Shown piece by piece: positions 1-22,191 of a stretch of 64,000 nucleotides of DNA. Within the stretch, counting starts at the first letter, position 1. Every line of letters begins with the position of its first letter. The stretch comes from Batillaria attramentaria (Eukaryota; Mollusca; Gastropoda; Batillariidae). The position numbers and the translations under genes were made by a program. The stretch is taken from positions 58,501 to 122,500 of the forward strand of contig JACVVK020000494.1 of assembly GCA_018292915.2 (NCBI GenBank). The letters run 5' to 3'. The notes under the pieces were generated by a model that worked only from the letters and a program-made list of their open reading frames with translations, was not told the DNA's origin and did not search any database.

Positions 1-2065
1 TTGTGAGTAGTGAACGGTTTTTCCTCAAAGAGCAGTGCACACTCAAGAATAATATCCCAGTTGTTTCATATCAAAAGTTCATTGAAATCGCTATTGTACT
101 TTTTCCACAAGCAGCCATCGAAATTGCAACCTGTTTAATAATGGCTGAATATGCGTAATGATGGGAGTAGGGACACTTGATTGGTTGCTGTGATAAGGTG
201 TATCCGCGAAAACAAGTATAATATGATGCAAATATTCGGGCACATATTCGGTGTTTCAGAATTATCTTCCGGAACTTGTATGAGAGATTCATTGCTTATA
301 GATGGCCGTTAATTGAAGCTATCAGTTCCCTATATGGGCTGAAAACGGTGCTTACCAAAAGAGCCTGCCATAATTGCTACACTTGATTCAATATCTTTTT
401 ATGCGTTTGTCTTGGTGGAAAAGACGGTTACTAGTCGTATGAAGAAAGATCCGTGAATCTAAACAAGCACGTCTTCTTTACAGCTGCCGACACTCGGAAA
501 CTCCGTATATCCCTCAAGTCAGAACAAAGACCTTTGGTCAGCGTAGTTTTTCATACCAGGGTCCGACTTGCTGGAATGATCTCCCAGCATCAATCAGATA
601 TGCAGACACAAAACCATCCTTCAAGCAAAATCTGAAAACCCATCTCTTCACTGCCCCTAACCAATAGCTGTCGCCACATCATCATCTTGCTGGTCGTGTG
701 TGTGTGTGTGTGTGTGTGTGCCGGGGGCAGCGGAGACCGTGTATGATGCTGCACATTATATGTTTGTAGTTAACTGTATGTGTGAAGGAATGCTGCGTGT
801 GTTTCCGTTTCTGTGTGAGTGAGTGCGCGTTGACTGTAAGGCGCCCTGAGCTCCTGCGGGAGGGAGGGCGTCCCTGAAATACCCATTATTATTATTATTT
901 TTACCCATGTTTTCCATTTCCTTCATTACATGCTGTGTCGGAAGTGGGTTTATATTTTGCTGCTAGCAGTCACCAATTTTAACTTGTCATTGTTTTACAT
1001 ACTGGGAAAAGTAGAGTGGTCCAAGAAGAAGGAAAACGTGCATCCCACATCACATTCATGAACTCTTCACTGCTTGAAATAGGTGACTTTAAAAACCTTT
1101 TTCTAATTAAACAGAGCATTAACTGCTACGGGGGTAGGTTACCAAGTAGCCTGATATGACGGCCACAGTGTACACAGCGTATTTTGTTATTGACCAACTT
1201 TTAGAGGACAGTCTTGGCACTTACGTGTTACTAGCCCATCCACTATGTCCCTTTGGCTGTGAGGGGTTATGAGGGGAATCCATATTGTGGTTGGGTTCAA
1301 AAATTGACTATACACAGCAAAGATTACAAATGACGCCGCTGCAGCAGGTATTGTGCACACACTTCAAGTTTGACTACTGGATATGTTAGGCCAAACACCC
1401 TGCGGTGGTCCAACGAAATGACAACAGATGTGCCTGTAGCGGCTGTCGGTTATCAGATCTTCCTTTTTCCATATAGACGCCAATTCTCTTACTGATGGGG
1501 ACCGGGCTGACATATTACGCTGCTGCAGCTGCTACGCTTGACAGATCATGTGCAGACGCACATCATGCTTTAGAGAAATGGTCTAGCATCCCTAAACTAC
1601 TATTTTTAGTGTACATTTTTGCCTCAAATTCAAACGCACTCAGAAAATGTCGGACATTTTTATTAATTCATGTTTTGAGGTACAGGTACAGAAATTAGAC
1701 AAACTTAATATGAAACTTCAAGTAAAATAATATTACGCGAATGCAAATAAAAAACAACAGACACAAAAGCAAATCTGTGAAATCTATTATTTTCAACGTG
1801 TTTTTCCTTGGGAACAAACGCCGTTCAGTTGGCCTTTTTTGGACATTCTCAAATTTATGAATGAAAATTACTAGCATACCACTACTGGCAAAGTGTGATG
1901 GAAAGTATGTAGAACACAACCTCAAGTCTACAGTAGTAAGTGGCTGAATTCATTTCAAGTGTTATGACGTATGTTAATCGCACGGCAAACATGATTACAA
2001 TGTCAAGGTCATCGGTTTGTCTGTTTACTTCCAAACATTTTATTTCATCGCTCTGTTACAATAAG
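1..2065 (+). repeat. Left arm of a 4.2-kb inverted repeat (palindrome)
   Basis: The first bases (ttgtgagtagtgaacggttt) are the reverse complement of the bases ending at about 4195, and the match continues inward past 2000 with scattered mismatches. The arm is interrupted at about 484-895 by a LINE tail that the right arm lacks. The arm may continue left of the window. No protein is recognised in it; short open frames on both arms mirror each other only because the DNA does. Confidence 0.85.
484..895 (+). mobile_element. 3' end of a non-LTR retrotransposon (LINE)
   Basis: In the frame ending at the stop 665-667 the translation carries the LINE C-terminal signature FSYQGPTCWNDLP followed by FKQNLKTHLF, as in the tail of many animal LINE ORF2 proteins. 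The untranslated part contains a (GT)n run and ends in a CG-rich segment and (ATT)n. The copy is truncated at its 5' end and lies inside the left palindrome arm; the right arm shows the empty site. Confidence 0.8.
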
Positions 2066-2374
2066 CAAAAGAACAAGCAGTTTAAAGCACCAGGCAAAAC
2101 AAAATTAGCACAAACGATGTTCGTATGAGAAAATTTCTTGTGTACACCTTTGGTGACCTTGACCTTCGGAGTAAAGGTCATAGAGTCTGGGTGAAAATTT
2201 TGTAAATACAACTTTTGGCATAACATTTGCCCAATATGTATTGATAAGAATGCCTTTCTGGTGATCTCTAGTAAATGTCAAGGTCACGCTTGAGTTTATG
2301 AAGATTTTGCTGTCATATTTTTATTCTGAGGATGCTGTGAACTCATCAAATTACGAGGACAAAAGTGAGCAGCA
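2066..2374. other. Loop between the palindrome arms
   Basis: About 300 bases separate the two arms and do not clearly pair with each other. The stretch holds several copies of a TGACCTTGACCTT-like motif on either strand. No gene is seen. Confidence 0.5.
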
Positions 2375-4195
2375 CCAAAATGCTTATTCTGAGCGATGAA
2401 GTAAAATGTTTTGGAGTAAATAGACAAACCAGTGACCTTGACCTTGAAAACATGTTTGCCGTGTGATTAACATACATCATAGCAATTGAAATGAATTCAG
2501 TCACATGCTGCTATAGACTTGAGGTTGTGCTCTACATAATTTCCATTGCACTTTGCTAGTACTGAACTGCATTCCTACATGTGAAAACGTCCAAAAAAAG
2601 GCCAACTGAACGGCGTTTGTTCTCAAGGAAAAACACGTTGAAAATAATAGATTTCACAGATTTTCTTTGGCGTCTTTTGTTTTTTATTATTGGCATTTGC
2701 GAAATGTTATTTTACTTGAAGTTTAAATTAATTTTGTCTGATTTCGTTACCTGTACCTCAAAAACAGGAATTAATGAAAATGTCCAATACAGTACAACCT
2801 CTTTTGGGCGACCACCCTCTGGTCAGACAAGAGTGGTCTTAAAAGAGAGGTGGTCACCCAAAAGAAGCTTCAGACAGTGAAGAAGTGCAACCCAGTATCA
2901 TTGTAACATTGGTCTGCACAGGCAGGTGGTCTCCCAAAGGGGTGGCCACCCAAAAGAGGTTCTACTGTACAATTTTAAGCGGAGGGGTATCTTTAAAATA
3001 GTATTTTTGTGAGGCTAAACCATTTCCCTATATCGTGATGTACGTCTGCACATGATCTGTCAAGCGTAGCAGCTGCAGCAGCATAATAGTGTAAGCCCGG
3101 TCCCCATCAGTAAGAGAATTGGCGTCTATATGGAAAAAGGAAGATCTGATAACCGACAGCCGCGACAGGCAAATCTGTTGTCATTTCATTGGACCACCGC
3201 AGGGCGTTTGGCCTAACATATCCAGTAGTCAAACTTGAAGTGTGTGCACAATACCTGCTGCAGTGGCGTCATTTGTAATCTTTGCTGTGTATAGTCAATT
3301 TTTGAACCCAACCACAATATGGATTCTCCTCATTACCACTCACAGCCAAAGGGACATAGTGGATGGGCTAGTAACACGTAAGTGCCAAGACTGTCCTCTA
3401 AAAGTTGGTAAATAACAAAATACGCTGTGTACACTGTGGCCGTCATATCAGGCTACTTGGTAACCTACCCCCGTAGCAGTTAATGCTCTGTTTAATTAGA
3501 AAAAGGTTTTTAAAGTCACCTATTTCAAGCAGTGAAGAGTTCATGAAATGTGATGTGGGATGCACGTTTTCCTTCTTCTTGGACCACTCTACTTTTCCCA
3601 GTATGTAAAACAATGACAAGTTAAAATTGGTGGCTGCTAGCAGCAAAATATAAACCTACCCCCCACGCAGCATGTAATGAAGGAAATGGAAAACATGGGT
3701 AAAAATAATGACCGCTGTAAAGAAGACGTGCTTGTTTAGATTCACGGAACTTTCTTCATACGACTAGTCATTGTCTTTTTCACCAAGACAAATGTATAAA
3801 AAGAAAATGATTCAAGCGTAGCAGTTATGGCAGGCTCTTTCGTAAGCACCGCTTTCAGCCCGTACAGGGAACTGATAGCTTCAATTAACGGCCATCTATA
3901 AGCAATGAATCTCTCATACAAGTTCCGGAAGATAATTCTGAAACACCGAATATGTGCCCGAATATTTTGCATCTATTATACATGTTTTCGCGGATACACC
4001 ATATCACAGCAACCAATCAAGTGTCCCTACTCCCAACATTTCGCATATTCAGCCATTATTAAACAGATTGTATTTTCGATGTCTGTTTGTGACAAAAGTG
4101 CAATAGCGATTTCAATGAACTTTTGATATGACACAACTGGGATACTATTCTTAAGTGTGCACTGCTCTTTGAGAAAAACCGTTCACTACTCACAA
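2375..4195 (-). repeat. Right arm of the 4.2-kb inverted repeat
   Basis: This is the inverted copy of 1-2065 and ends with the complement of the window's first bases. It lacks the LINE tail of the left arm but carries its own 178-bp MITE at 2790-2967. The asymmetric insertions show that both arrived after the palindrome formed and that the arms have not been homogenised since. Confidence 0.85.
2790..2967. mobile_element. Pogo/Tigger-like MITE, 178 bp
   Basis: The element starts CAGTACAACCTCTTTTGGG and ends with the near-perfect reverse complement (CCCAAAAGAGGTTCTACTG). It is bounded by TA on both sides (2788-2789 and 2968-2969). CAG termini with TA target duplication are typical of pogo/Tigger-type elements. 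It has no coding capacity. Confidence 0.75.
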
Positions 4196-4814
4196 CGCAG
4201 CAACTACTTTAATAAGTGCACCCCGAAAATATCGCTACCGAAAAAAGTGCTCACTTGGATATCATATTTCATACGTACCTGCACATGCGGTGACAAGAGA
4301 ACTTCACAACACCAAAGAAGCGTTTTCTGAGTGAACTGTTCAATGTTCGTAAATGTTTTCCGCGATACATGTCACCTGCAGTGACCTGATAAGTGCACAA
4401 GCATCAAATACAGCCGTTTTACAGGGTCCTTTGAATCAACGGTCAAACTACTTGCCGCAATTATCCAGGAAGCATCATTCTGACTGGGGTAACATTTCAG
4501 TATGTCAACAATGCATGTCTTGTCTAACAGTAACCGTATTTAGAGTGGAGTTCTGCGCATTTCTGTACCCGCAAACACGCATACTTTGTGCACACCCTCA
4601 AAAGCCCATTTATAGGGCTCATATAGTGAAAATGACAAGATAAACGGTCGTTTTTAACGGTGACGCGGACGGAGAAAAAATTCACGGAGACCACCACAGC
4701 ATTAGGGGTCTGTTCTACTGAAATCTGTAATAAAAAGTTAGGATCAAATTTGTTCCACCTTGTTCAGCAATTTTCCTAGCCTACTATGTCAATGGCTTTG
4801 GTTCCTCTCATTGA

Positions 4815-4952
4815 GGGGAGCCGGGGTGGTCGAATGGTAGAGCGTTGGACTTTTAATGCTCGGGTCGTGAGTTCGATCCCGGCTGGGGCCAAATATTTGT
4901 GCTGGCTTTTTCATCGTTGCCCCGTCTGTGGTGGAAAAGGACGTTAACCCCC

Positions 4953-4990
<38 letters not shown>
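4815..4990 (+). mobile_element. tRNA-derived SINE, family A, with 11-bp target duplication
   Basis: The 5' head GGGGAGCCGGGGTGGTCGAA and a B-box-like GAGTTCGATCCC mark a tRNA-derived pol III promoter. The body continues through AAATATTTGTGCTGGC to GTGGAAAAGGACGTTAA and ends in an AAACACAC tail that has grown into a (CA)n run. CCTCTCATTGA is duplicated at 4804-4814 and 4991-5001. This is the most abundant repeat in the window. Confidence 0.9.
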
Positions 4991-4991
<1 letters not shown>

Positions 4992-5179
4992 CTCTCATTG
5001 AACTGTCAATGGTTCCTCTTAATGCCAGTCCGCTGTGCGGCTAGTAAAATGCAAACACACGGTCAGAAAATTTGTTTTAGATAGCAAGACAACTACATTG
5101 TTTCAGTTTATGGTTGTTACGAGGGCCACTCATTATGTTTTGCAACCTGGCTTTTCAAGAACACTTACATCCAGTCTGT

Positions 5180-6727
5180 CTACTCAGGGTTTTGGAAGAA
5201 CCTCCCATCAGCCTGTGCACAATTTGCCATCCCCTCAAACCAGCTGTCCATGACACCCGACCACGCTGACTGGAGTAGGTCCAAAATGACACACACATCA
5301 CGCATTCCCATCTGCTGAAAGGGGAAGATCCCCCCTGGTGTGTCCCGTGTGATGAGCCTTTTACCGTTCAGCACTTTTTGGTCTCGTGCGTGGATCTCGT
5401 GACAAGTTTTACTCTGTTGACTCATTGAAGATGTTGTTCAGGGATGTCCCCCCCTGACAACATCTTCAATTTCTTGAAGGAGGTCAACCTCTTTTATAAA
5501 ATATAGTCTTTCAGCCTAACACAATCTGTGATATTGTTTTTAGTCTGGAAGAATACAATCTTGTACAGGATCTCATTTAAGTCTCACAAATTTTTAATAA
5601 TATATTTGCATCATGTTTTAAGCTAGCCCTTTTATGTTTTAAAGGACCTGGCAGGATGGGACTGTGCTAGCCGCGAAATAGTCTTTGTTGCTTGCGCGGC
5701 GTTAAGCCCTAAATAACTAACTAACTAACTGACACCCTCAAACAATGCTCGGACATCTTCTGCGCTTCGAAACTGCTTTCCTCTCAACTGCCTCTTGACG
5801 AAAGGAAACAAAAAAACAGTCACATAGGGATAAGCCAGGGGAATATGGTGGGTGGGTAACCAGCTGAACATTATTTTCGGCTAGACAGTCCAGAGCTGCA
5901 GCTACTATGTGCGCGCTGGCACTTTCATGATGAAGCAGTAGACCACGGACACCCGCTCGGGGACGCTGTTTGCACCATGCCTGGAAGACTTTAGGCAAAC
6001 AGTGGTTAACATACCAGTCAGCCGTAACCGTCTTTCTGTCTTCAAGCAGTATGGTGGCAAAGTGGCCAGATTTTGCAAAGAAACAGGCTATCAATTTTTT
6101 TGGAAGCACTTCTGTTTCTTTTGAAGTTGACATGTGGGTTCTCACCTGGGGAAGACCCCACACCGCCGACTGTTGCTTCGTTTCGAGGTCGTATTAGTAT
6201 ACCCACGTTTTGTCTCCTGTTACGATGTCCCAGACCCGAGGGGACCTTCCTCCGTCAAATTTTCTTAGCATGTGGGTGCGCCAGTTCACCCTTCCCCGAT
6301 TCTGCTCTTCAGTCAGGTTGTAGGGCACCCAACGGGTACAACGTTTCCCTATGCCAAGGCAGTCGTGAAGGATGCAAATGAGATCTCCCGATGAAATCTT
6401 CATGATATCCTGTGTTACAGCGTACATCATTTTTGGGTCCTTCTTAATCAGGGATTCTACCCTAGAGACGTTTTCTGGGGTAACGGTCGTTGCCATTGGA
6501 CCAGAACGGTCATCGTCTTCAACTGTTGTCTGGCCAGACATGAACCGTCGGAACCACCTGAACACAGTGGCTTTGGGCGGAGATTGATCTCCAATACAGT
6601 GTTTTAAACTTTGAAAGCTGCCCTGAAAAGATTTTCCCCCGCAGTAGTCACAATACATCATGGCTCGAAAATCCCTTCCAGAAAGGTCAACACTGCTGGC
6701 TAAAGACTCGTCACCCTTACTGCACAT
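5180..6727 (-). pseudogene. mariner transposase, broken
   Basis: Mariner transposases excise and insert the element through a D,D34D catalytic triad. The reading starts at 6727, passes the helix-turn-helix region and the first catalytic motif TGDKTWVY, then meets an in-frame TAA at 6194-6196. The same frame goes on through HHESASAH (canonical HHDNA) and SPGLSLCD, with exactly 34 residues between the second and third acidic residues. The second acidic residue is therefore Glu instead of Asp. Near 5750 the frame shifts, a LINE tail follows, and the C-terminal end (DSWFEGMANC...RFF) is recovered at 5180-5425. The stop, shift and insertion make it inactive. Confidence 0.85.
5427..5735 (+). mobile_element. 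LINE 3' tail inserted in the mariner
   Basis: This segment splits the mariner C-terminal coding region. It ends in GCGGCGTTAAGCCCTAAATAACTAACTAACTAAC, a short 3' terminus followed by a (TAAC)n-type tail. A similar terminus (GCGTCGTTAAGCCTTAAA) occurs near 45175. No reverse transcriptase part is left. Confidence 0.55.
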
Positions 6728-7377
6728 TTTGTCGCATGAAATATAAACGGTTGTACGGAATCAAGTAATTTTTTGTTTTCATAAGTATTATTAAACTGGT
6801 CTACGATGTGATGTAAACAGAAAAGTAGTGACGTCATTAGTTCGTCCAGGGTGCAAAACATAATGAGAGGCCCTCGTATCCAAGGTGTAAACGTAATTTA
6901 TTTTGAGTGTTTGCCTTTAGTCAGGTTTGCCTTAGGGTGTTCACGGAGGCGCAGAGGGTAGTACAAAGGGACAGACAACCCTCATCTGTCGGCGTCATGC
7001 AGATACCTGTTTACTGAAAGTACAACAGCTCAATCAAACGAGAAATCAAAACACAAAATACTGACACGTCTTGTGAATTTCAGTTGGAATTTCTCTAGGT
7101 GCATCAGATGTCCATATACTTGCATTTGAAGTGTGACACACGAAAACAACATGCATTTAGACAACAACATGCATTTAGACAACAACAACAAAACCAAAAC
7201 AACAACACCAAAAGAAGAAGTATTTAGGCTTATTGTTTATATCAGATACCTTGACACATCACATGGGGTGAGCAATGGTCTAATACAGTACAGTACACCT
7301 TCACAAAACACACACCATATCAACGCTACAATCAGACAGGTGCCTGCAGGTACAGTGGGCGAATGGGTCCATTCCAC

Positions 7378-7498
7378 CGCGGCACATAAGCGGGAAGGGC
7401 TGCACATACAAACTTGCCTCTGAAGGGATACGAACCCTGGACCACATCTGGTCAGGATGCTCTACCACCGAGCCCCCCCCCCCCCCCCCCCCATACAA
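7378..7498 (-). mobile_element. tRNA-derived SINE of a different family, partial
   Basis: Read on the minus strand, GGTGGTAGAGCATCCTGACC followed by GGGTTCGTATCCC gives an A-box and B-box arrangement. A poly-C tract of about 20 bases abuts the head at 7474-7493. The body does not match family A. Confidence 0.55.
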
Positions 7499-7839
7499 TA
7501 CAATACCAATTTCTTGTCCTTAAAAAGGATATTTCTCTTGCAGCCTGCTGAGCATTCAGTAATGACGACTACTTCACAGCCTTCCACCTTCAGATAAGAA
7601 AGCTATTGCCTACATACAGTGTCCATCAGCACGCCAAGTTTGGTACCTCTGCTATTTGTTGTTGTTGAGAAAACGCCAATGCCAATGCCCTCAACTACTT
7701 TATGGGCCTTTCTGCATCGCCAGTTAGCACAGCTGTGTCAGACACTGACGACATAAAACAAAATGCATGAGTAGAGCACGTGCACGTCCAGGGAAATATC
7801 TCTACTGTGTGTCTGTTCTTCTCACACGCATTGCCAGAG

Positions 7840-17524
<9,685 letters not shown>

Positions 17525-17614
17525 AGGGGTTTTTATGTGTGCGAAGTATATTTAACTGGGTCAAGTGTACTAATAATTGAGTACAGACTTATTAGTTTTT
17601 CTAACTATAGAGTG

Positions 17615-17638
<24 letters not shown>

Positions 17639-17645
<7 letters not shown>

Positions 17646-17860
17646 CTCTGTAACAGTTGCTGTTGAAGTTTCTGTTTTCTGGTGTTTTGTCACAGTGTTG
17701 GTCTAAAAGCTGCGACACGTGATGACTGAAAATAAAGCTATAGCTTGTAATCGTTACGACACTTGTGCTGCTTTTTTTTTTGTCTTGAACAGAACTCCCT
17801 GTCTGTCTGTGTGTCAGTGAGTGTAAGGAAGCGTAGCTGTAAGTCAGTTCTTTACAGGCC
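17639..17860. repeat. Left copy of a 222-bp direct repeat flanking a LINE
   Basis: The block from TGTGTCTCTGTAACAGTTGC to TTTACAGGCC recurs at 22785-23005 with only one T missing from a ten-T run. It lies in the 3' flank of the sulfotransferase gene and includes the AATAAA. It is best read as a very long target-site duplication of the LINE between the copies. Confidence 0.85.
17731..17736 (+). promoter_or_regulatory. Poly(A) signal of the sulfotransferase gene
   Basis: AATAAA lies 207 bp past the stop codon, followed by a TTGT/T-rich stretch. It is inside the duplicated block, so a second copy occurs at 22877-22882 beyond the LINE. Confidence 0.6.
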
Positions 17861-17866
17861 GTCGTA

Positions 17867-20771
17867 GTGTTGATACGAAATGAATACGCTCAGTTTGTAT
17901 CTAGGATAGATATTTCATGCGACCAGGTCATCGTTCTTAAGCTTGACAAAACACTCTTTGGTACGGACTGTGATGTAATTCTCTTTGCGTGTTACGTGCC
18001 CCCAAAGGATTCGCCGTTTTATAAGAACTTACCTCATACATATCATATTCATGAAATAGAACAGTGTCTTGTCAGCTTACTTGAACAGTTTGGTGACGTC
18101 CACTTTCTCCTGTGCGGAGACTTCAACGGTAGAACGGCTGATTTACAACCGAACTCTTACTTATTCCAGCTTGACCCAGAAAATACGTTATCTAGTGACA
18201 CCGAACTGTTTCTTAGAAGCAGAAGTTCCGATGATCATGTTGAAAATGCGTTTGGCAGAAATCTCTTAGACCTGTGTGCATGTTTTGAACTATTGATTTT
18301 GAATGGTTTATGTAGTCCTGACTCATCAAAACAGCTCACTTTCATCTCTTCTACTGGTAGTAGTACAAACGATTACTTTATTGCTTCCCCAGAATTTGTT
18401 TCCTTGTGTACGAGTCTCAGTGTAGCAGACAGAATTGAGTCTGTCCATATGCCACTTGAACTCACTGTTAACCCCGCGCACTCTCCAAATGATGTGGGTG
18501 CACCCTTTGAAAACGCTCAGTCTTATTCATTTGATAAAATAATATGGAGTCCAGATGAGTCGCAGACACTCATGGACAATTTGTCATCACTTGCATTTCA
18601 AACTTGTTTAGAACATGCGACTGCTCAGATAGATCATTCTCTTGATGATGCCATTGAAACTTTTACAAATGCTGTCAAAGATGCTGCAAGTTGCATGACA
18701 AAGCATATTTCTTGTAGTAATGTCAATAGTTCCCATATAAGAGCAGGACACCCCTGGTTTGACCAGGAATGCTCTACAGCAAAGAAAACAACGAGGAAAG
18801 CTTTAAGATCCTTTAATAAAAATAAGACAACAGAAAACAGACAAATTTATTTAGAAGAAAGAAAGAAGTACAAAAAATTACTCAAAACTAAAGAGATTAA
18901 ATTCAAGAAAGACAGTGTGGATAAACTGATCAACAGCAGACGCGATGCACAGGCATTTTGGAAGGAAATTAAAAAATGGAAACGAAAACCCAGGGCAAAA
19001 AACAACATAACAAAAGAATCATGGTTCCGCCACTTTTCTAACATTCTAAATGACAGTCGTGAACAGAATGAAGAAGACGTCACCCTACAAGAAAACAATG
19101 ATGGCGATGATATATTTCATGATCTAGATAATGATATAACAGTAACAGAAGTCAAGGAATCCTTAAAACATGCAAAATTAGGAAAAGCAGCTGGACCAGA
19201 CGGTTTGATTAATGAAGTTTTAAAAATTGCAGAACCAATTATTGTCCCGTTTCTTACTAGATACTTTAATGCACTTTTTACTACGGGCACATTCCCAAAA
19301 GAGTGGTGCAAAGCCATCATATTTCCACTTCATAAAAAAGGTGATCTGAACAATCCTGACAATTATCGTGGCATTGCCCTACTGTCTTGTGTCAGTAAAT
19401 TATACACATATATATTAAATAAGCGACTGACCGACTGGACCGAAGAACATGATGTCATCTCTGAAACCCAAGCTGGTTTTAGAAAGTCTTACACAACAAT
19501 AGATCACATCTTCACTCTATATGCTCTTGTTCAAAAACATCTATTACAAAATAGAAAAGTATACGTAGCTTTCGTTGATTTCCAGAAAGCATTCGATACA
19601 GTGAAGAGAAATGTACTCTGGAATATTCTGCTGAAGGCTGGTGTAAGCGGTAAAATGCTTTCAGCACTGAAGGCAATGTACAACTCTGTGAAATTTTGTG
19701 TTAGAGACAACATGAACTGTACAGATTATTTTGAGTGTTATCAAGGGCTTAAGCAGGGTTGTTTAGCCTCGCCGACATTATTCTCGTTTCTGATAAACGA
19801 ACTGGCTTTTTATATTGTGAACAATGGTAAACACGGTTTCCAGCTGCGACCAGGTGCAGCTGAACTGTTCTTGTTGATGTTCGCTGACGATATAGCATTG
19901 TTTTCTTCTACTCCTAGTGGGCTTCAAACGAAGCTGAATAATTTGTTTACAATGTCGGTAAGACTTGGCCTCACTGTAAATATAGATAAAACAAAAGTCA
20001 TTGTTTTTAGAAATGGTGGATACCTATCAAAACACGAGAAATGGTACTATGGACCCCAGCAAGTAGAAGTTGTAAACAAGTATAAGTACCTCGGCATGAA
20101 CTTCACTACTCGCTTGAGTATTAGCTCGTCTGTTGAAGACTTGGTCACAAAAGCAAAGAAATGCGTAGTTGATATTTTCAAAACTTTGTGGAGGATCAAT
20201 TGTACAAGCCCAACTGTATTTTTTCAACTGTTTGATGCACAGATTGTTCCGATCCTGTTGTACGCCTCAGAAATATGGGGCACAGAACATTCTCTTGAAA
20301 TAGAAAAGGTGCACTTGTTTGCCTGTAAGCGGTTGTTGAATGTAGGTCTACGCACACCTAATCAGATGGTTTATGGCGAACTTGGTCGTTATCCGCTTTC
20401 TGTACTAGCTTCCACAAGATGTGTTTCCTACTGGCTTAGACTGTGTTCATTACCTGTAGACAGATTTTCCAGTATGGCGTATCAGATGTTAAGAGACATG
20501 GATGTCAGGGGTAAGGAAACATGGGCATCAAAGGTAAAACTACTGTTATATCAAAATGGTTTCGGTCATGTTTGGTTGTCTCAGGGAGTTGGACACAAGG
20601 AGAGGTTTTTAAAAGTGTTCAAGCAAAGAATGATTGATTGTGCTGGACAGAACTGGTCTTCTAAACTGTCAGATAGTGAACGTTTTCAGCTTTACCGTAG
20701 TTTCAAAAGCACATTAGAACCAGAAATGTACTTTGAGTTTGTTACTTCACACTATGTGAGAAATACATATA
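17867..20771 (+). pseudogene. LINE ORF2: endonuclease (partial) and reverse transcriptase
   Basis: The protein nicks target DNA and reverse-transcribes the element RNA. The frame starts in the AP-endonuclease domain (GDFNGR near residue 85; the first part is missing), passes a basic linker, and enters the reverse transcriptase with KAAGPDG, FRKSYTTIDHI, DFQKAFDTV, QGCLASPTLFS and the catalytic FADDIALFSS near residue 671. It stays open for over 960 codons with no stop, consistent with a young copy. The frame leaves the LINE at the inserted DNA element and stops 17 bp inside it. Clade was not assigned. Confidence 0.9.
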
Positions 20772-21271
20772 CAGACCCATACGCTTAAGTTAAACACGCT
20801 TAAGTCGAACTTCGGATACGTCGAAGCAAAAAGTTTTTCCCGGCCAAACTTCCTCTTTGTATGACTAAATTTTCCACGGATAAGTCGAACGAGTACTCAA
20901 AAACGGATAAGTCAAAACTCGGTTATGTCAAACGAAATCTGCAATTTTAGCCTCGGATAAGTCGTACCAGTCGCTGGCACGGGAATTTCTTTTTGTCCTT
21001 CTGAAGCTTCAGCGCCAAAACACGGCTTGCACGGAGATTTTACATTTTCCGTGCAAGTACAGGTTTGACGGTGTTATGTGTCCCGCGGGCCTTAGGGCTG
21101 GTTACTTGGGTGGTAGAACACGAAATTGGCGAGAAACACGTGCAAGAAGAGAGCTAGGCGTGAGATCTGACCCTGTGCCCCTGATCTCTGAGGTTTTCTG
21201 TTGCCAGTGTTAAGAAGGTGATTTGCCGTCGGATTCGGAAGGTAAGCAGTGAGTTATTCCTGGTGTGTGAA

Positions 21272-21326
<55 letters not shown>

Positions 21327-22189
21327 TCTGCCGGTTAGAGTTGAATCTTTCTGCTATTTGACTGCGTGTGTTTATATGACGTTGTACTAGAATTTATTGA
21401 GCACATGCGATCATATGACTGCGAACGCGCGCGCGCGCGCACACACACACACGCGCACGCACAGATGACGCTGCTAATCTTACAAGCAGAATAAGAGTGA
21501 AACTAGAAAAGAAGAGAAAACATAACCTGGAAACGTATCACCGTTTGGTACCAGGCAGCTTTCATGTCAGAACGAAACAGCCATCAGAAAAAAAAAACTT
21601 GGCTTTCTCCTTCCTCTGCATTGCATGTGTGACTATGGTAAGACCAAGCCAGTACTATGAACTGAAAGTGAACTCAAAGTGAACAAAATAGCTGCGGAGA
21701 TTCGATGACATGGCAGCTTACACGAGCGTATTGAATATAACAAATCCTAGCAATAAGGCTCAGTGTAGTTCGCACCCCTGGGCCGTTCTGGGCAAACTAT
21801 TCAAACGCATCCACACTCATTTAGTAGAGTTCACCTGCTTAGATCGGTTTAAGGTTAGGTTTAGATTTAGGGTTGGGGTTACCTTGTGGTAATGGTGCAA
21901 TCGCTATGTTGTTCAGACGGTCGCGGTGCATTTACAGCAGGTGCAAATGACACAAGGGGGCGAACTATACCAACGCAGCAGCAGTAAGCTCATGTTGACC
22001 AGGCAAAATACATTTCAGTTTCCAAACCGAATCGGGGGGGGGGGGGGGGGGGGTGAAAAGGTGCAACTCGCTTAACTCGAAGCTAGAGTCGAAATTCGAC
22101 CTTATCCGTCGTCACGGATAAGTCAAACTTCGGATAAGTCGAACAAAAATCCATTTCCCCTGCGAATTCGACTTAAGCGTGTTCGACTG
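20772..22189. mobile_element. Pogo/Tigger-like non-autonomous DNA element, 1418 bp
   Basis: The ends are CAGACCCATACGCTTAAGTT and, inverted, CAGTCGAACACGCTTAAGTC, with TA on both sides (20770-20771, 22190-22191). Multiple GGATAAGTCGAAC motifs lie in subterminal positions. Inside are GT/GA/GC microsatellites and a poly-G run but no transposase. Removing it with one TA restores the LINE reading frame exactly, which fixes the boundaries. Confidence 0.85.
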
Positions 22190-22191
22190 TA

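Larger units (their letters stand above)
5120..6876 (-). mobile_element. mariner-type transposon, defective
   Basis: Terminal inverted repeats begin CGAGGGCC at 5120 and end GGCCCTCG at 6876, with similarity running about 30 bp inward (TCATTATGTTTTGCA). The element is flanked by TA at 5118-5119 and 6877-6878. It carries a mariner transposase reading leftward and is interrupted by a LINE tail at about 5427-5735. Confidence 0.85.

Noticed and set aside
4823..4892. tRNA-like sequences in the many GAGCCGGGGTGGCCGAATGG copies
   Set aside because: They lack a proper cloverleaf end and are always joined to the same SINE body, so they are SINE heads and not tRNA genes.
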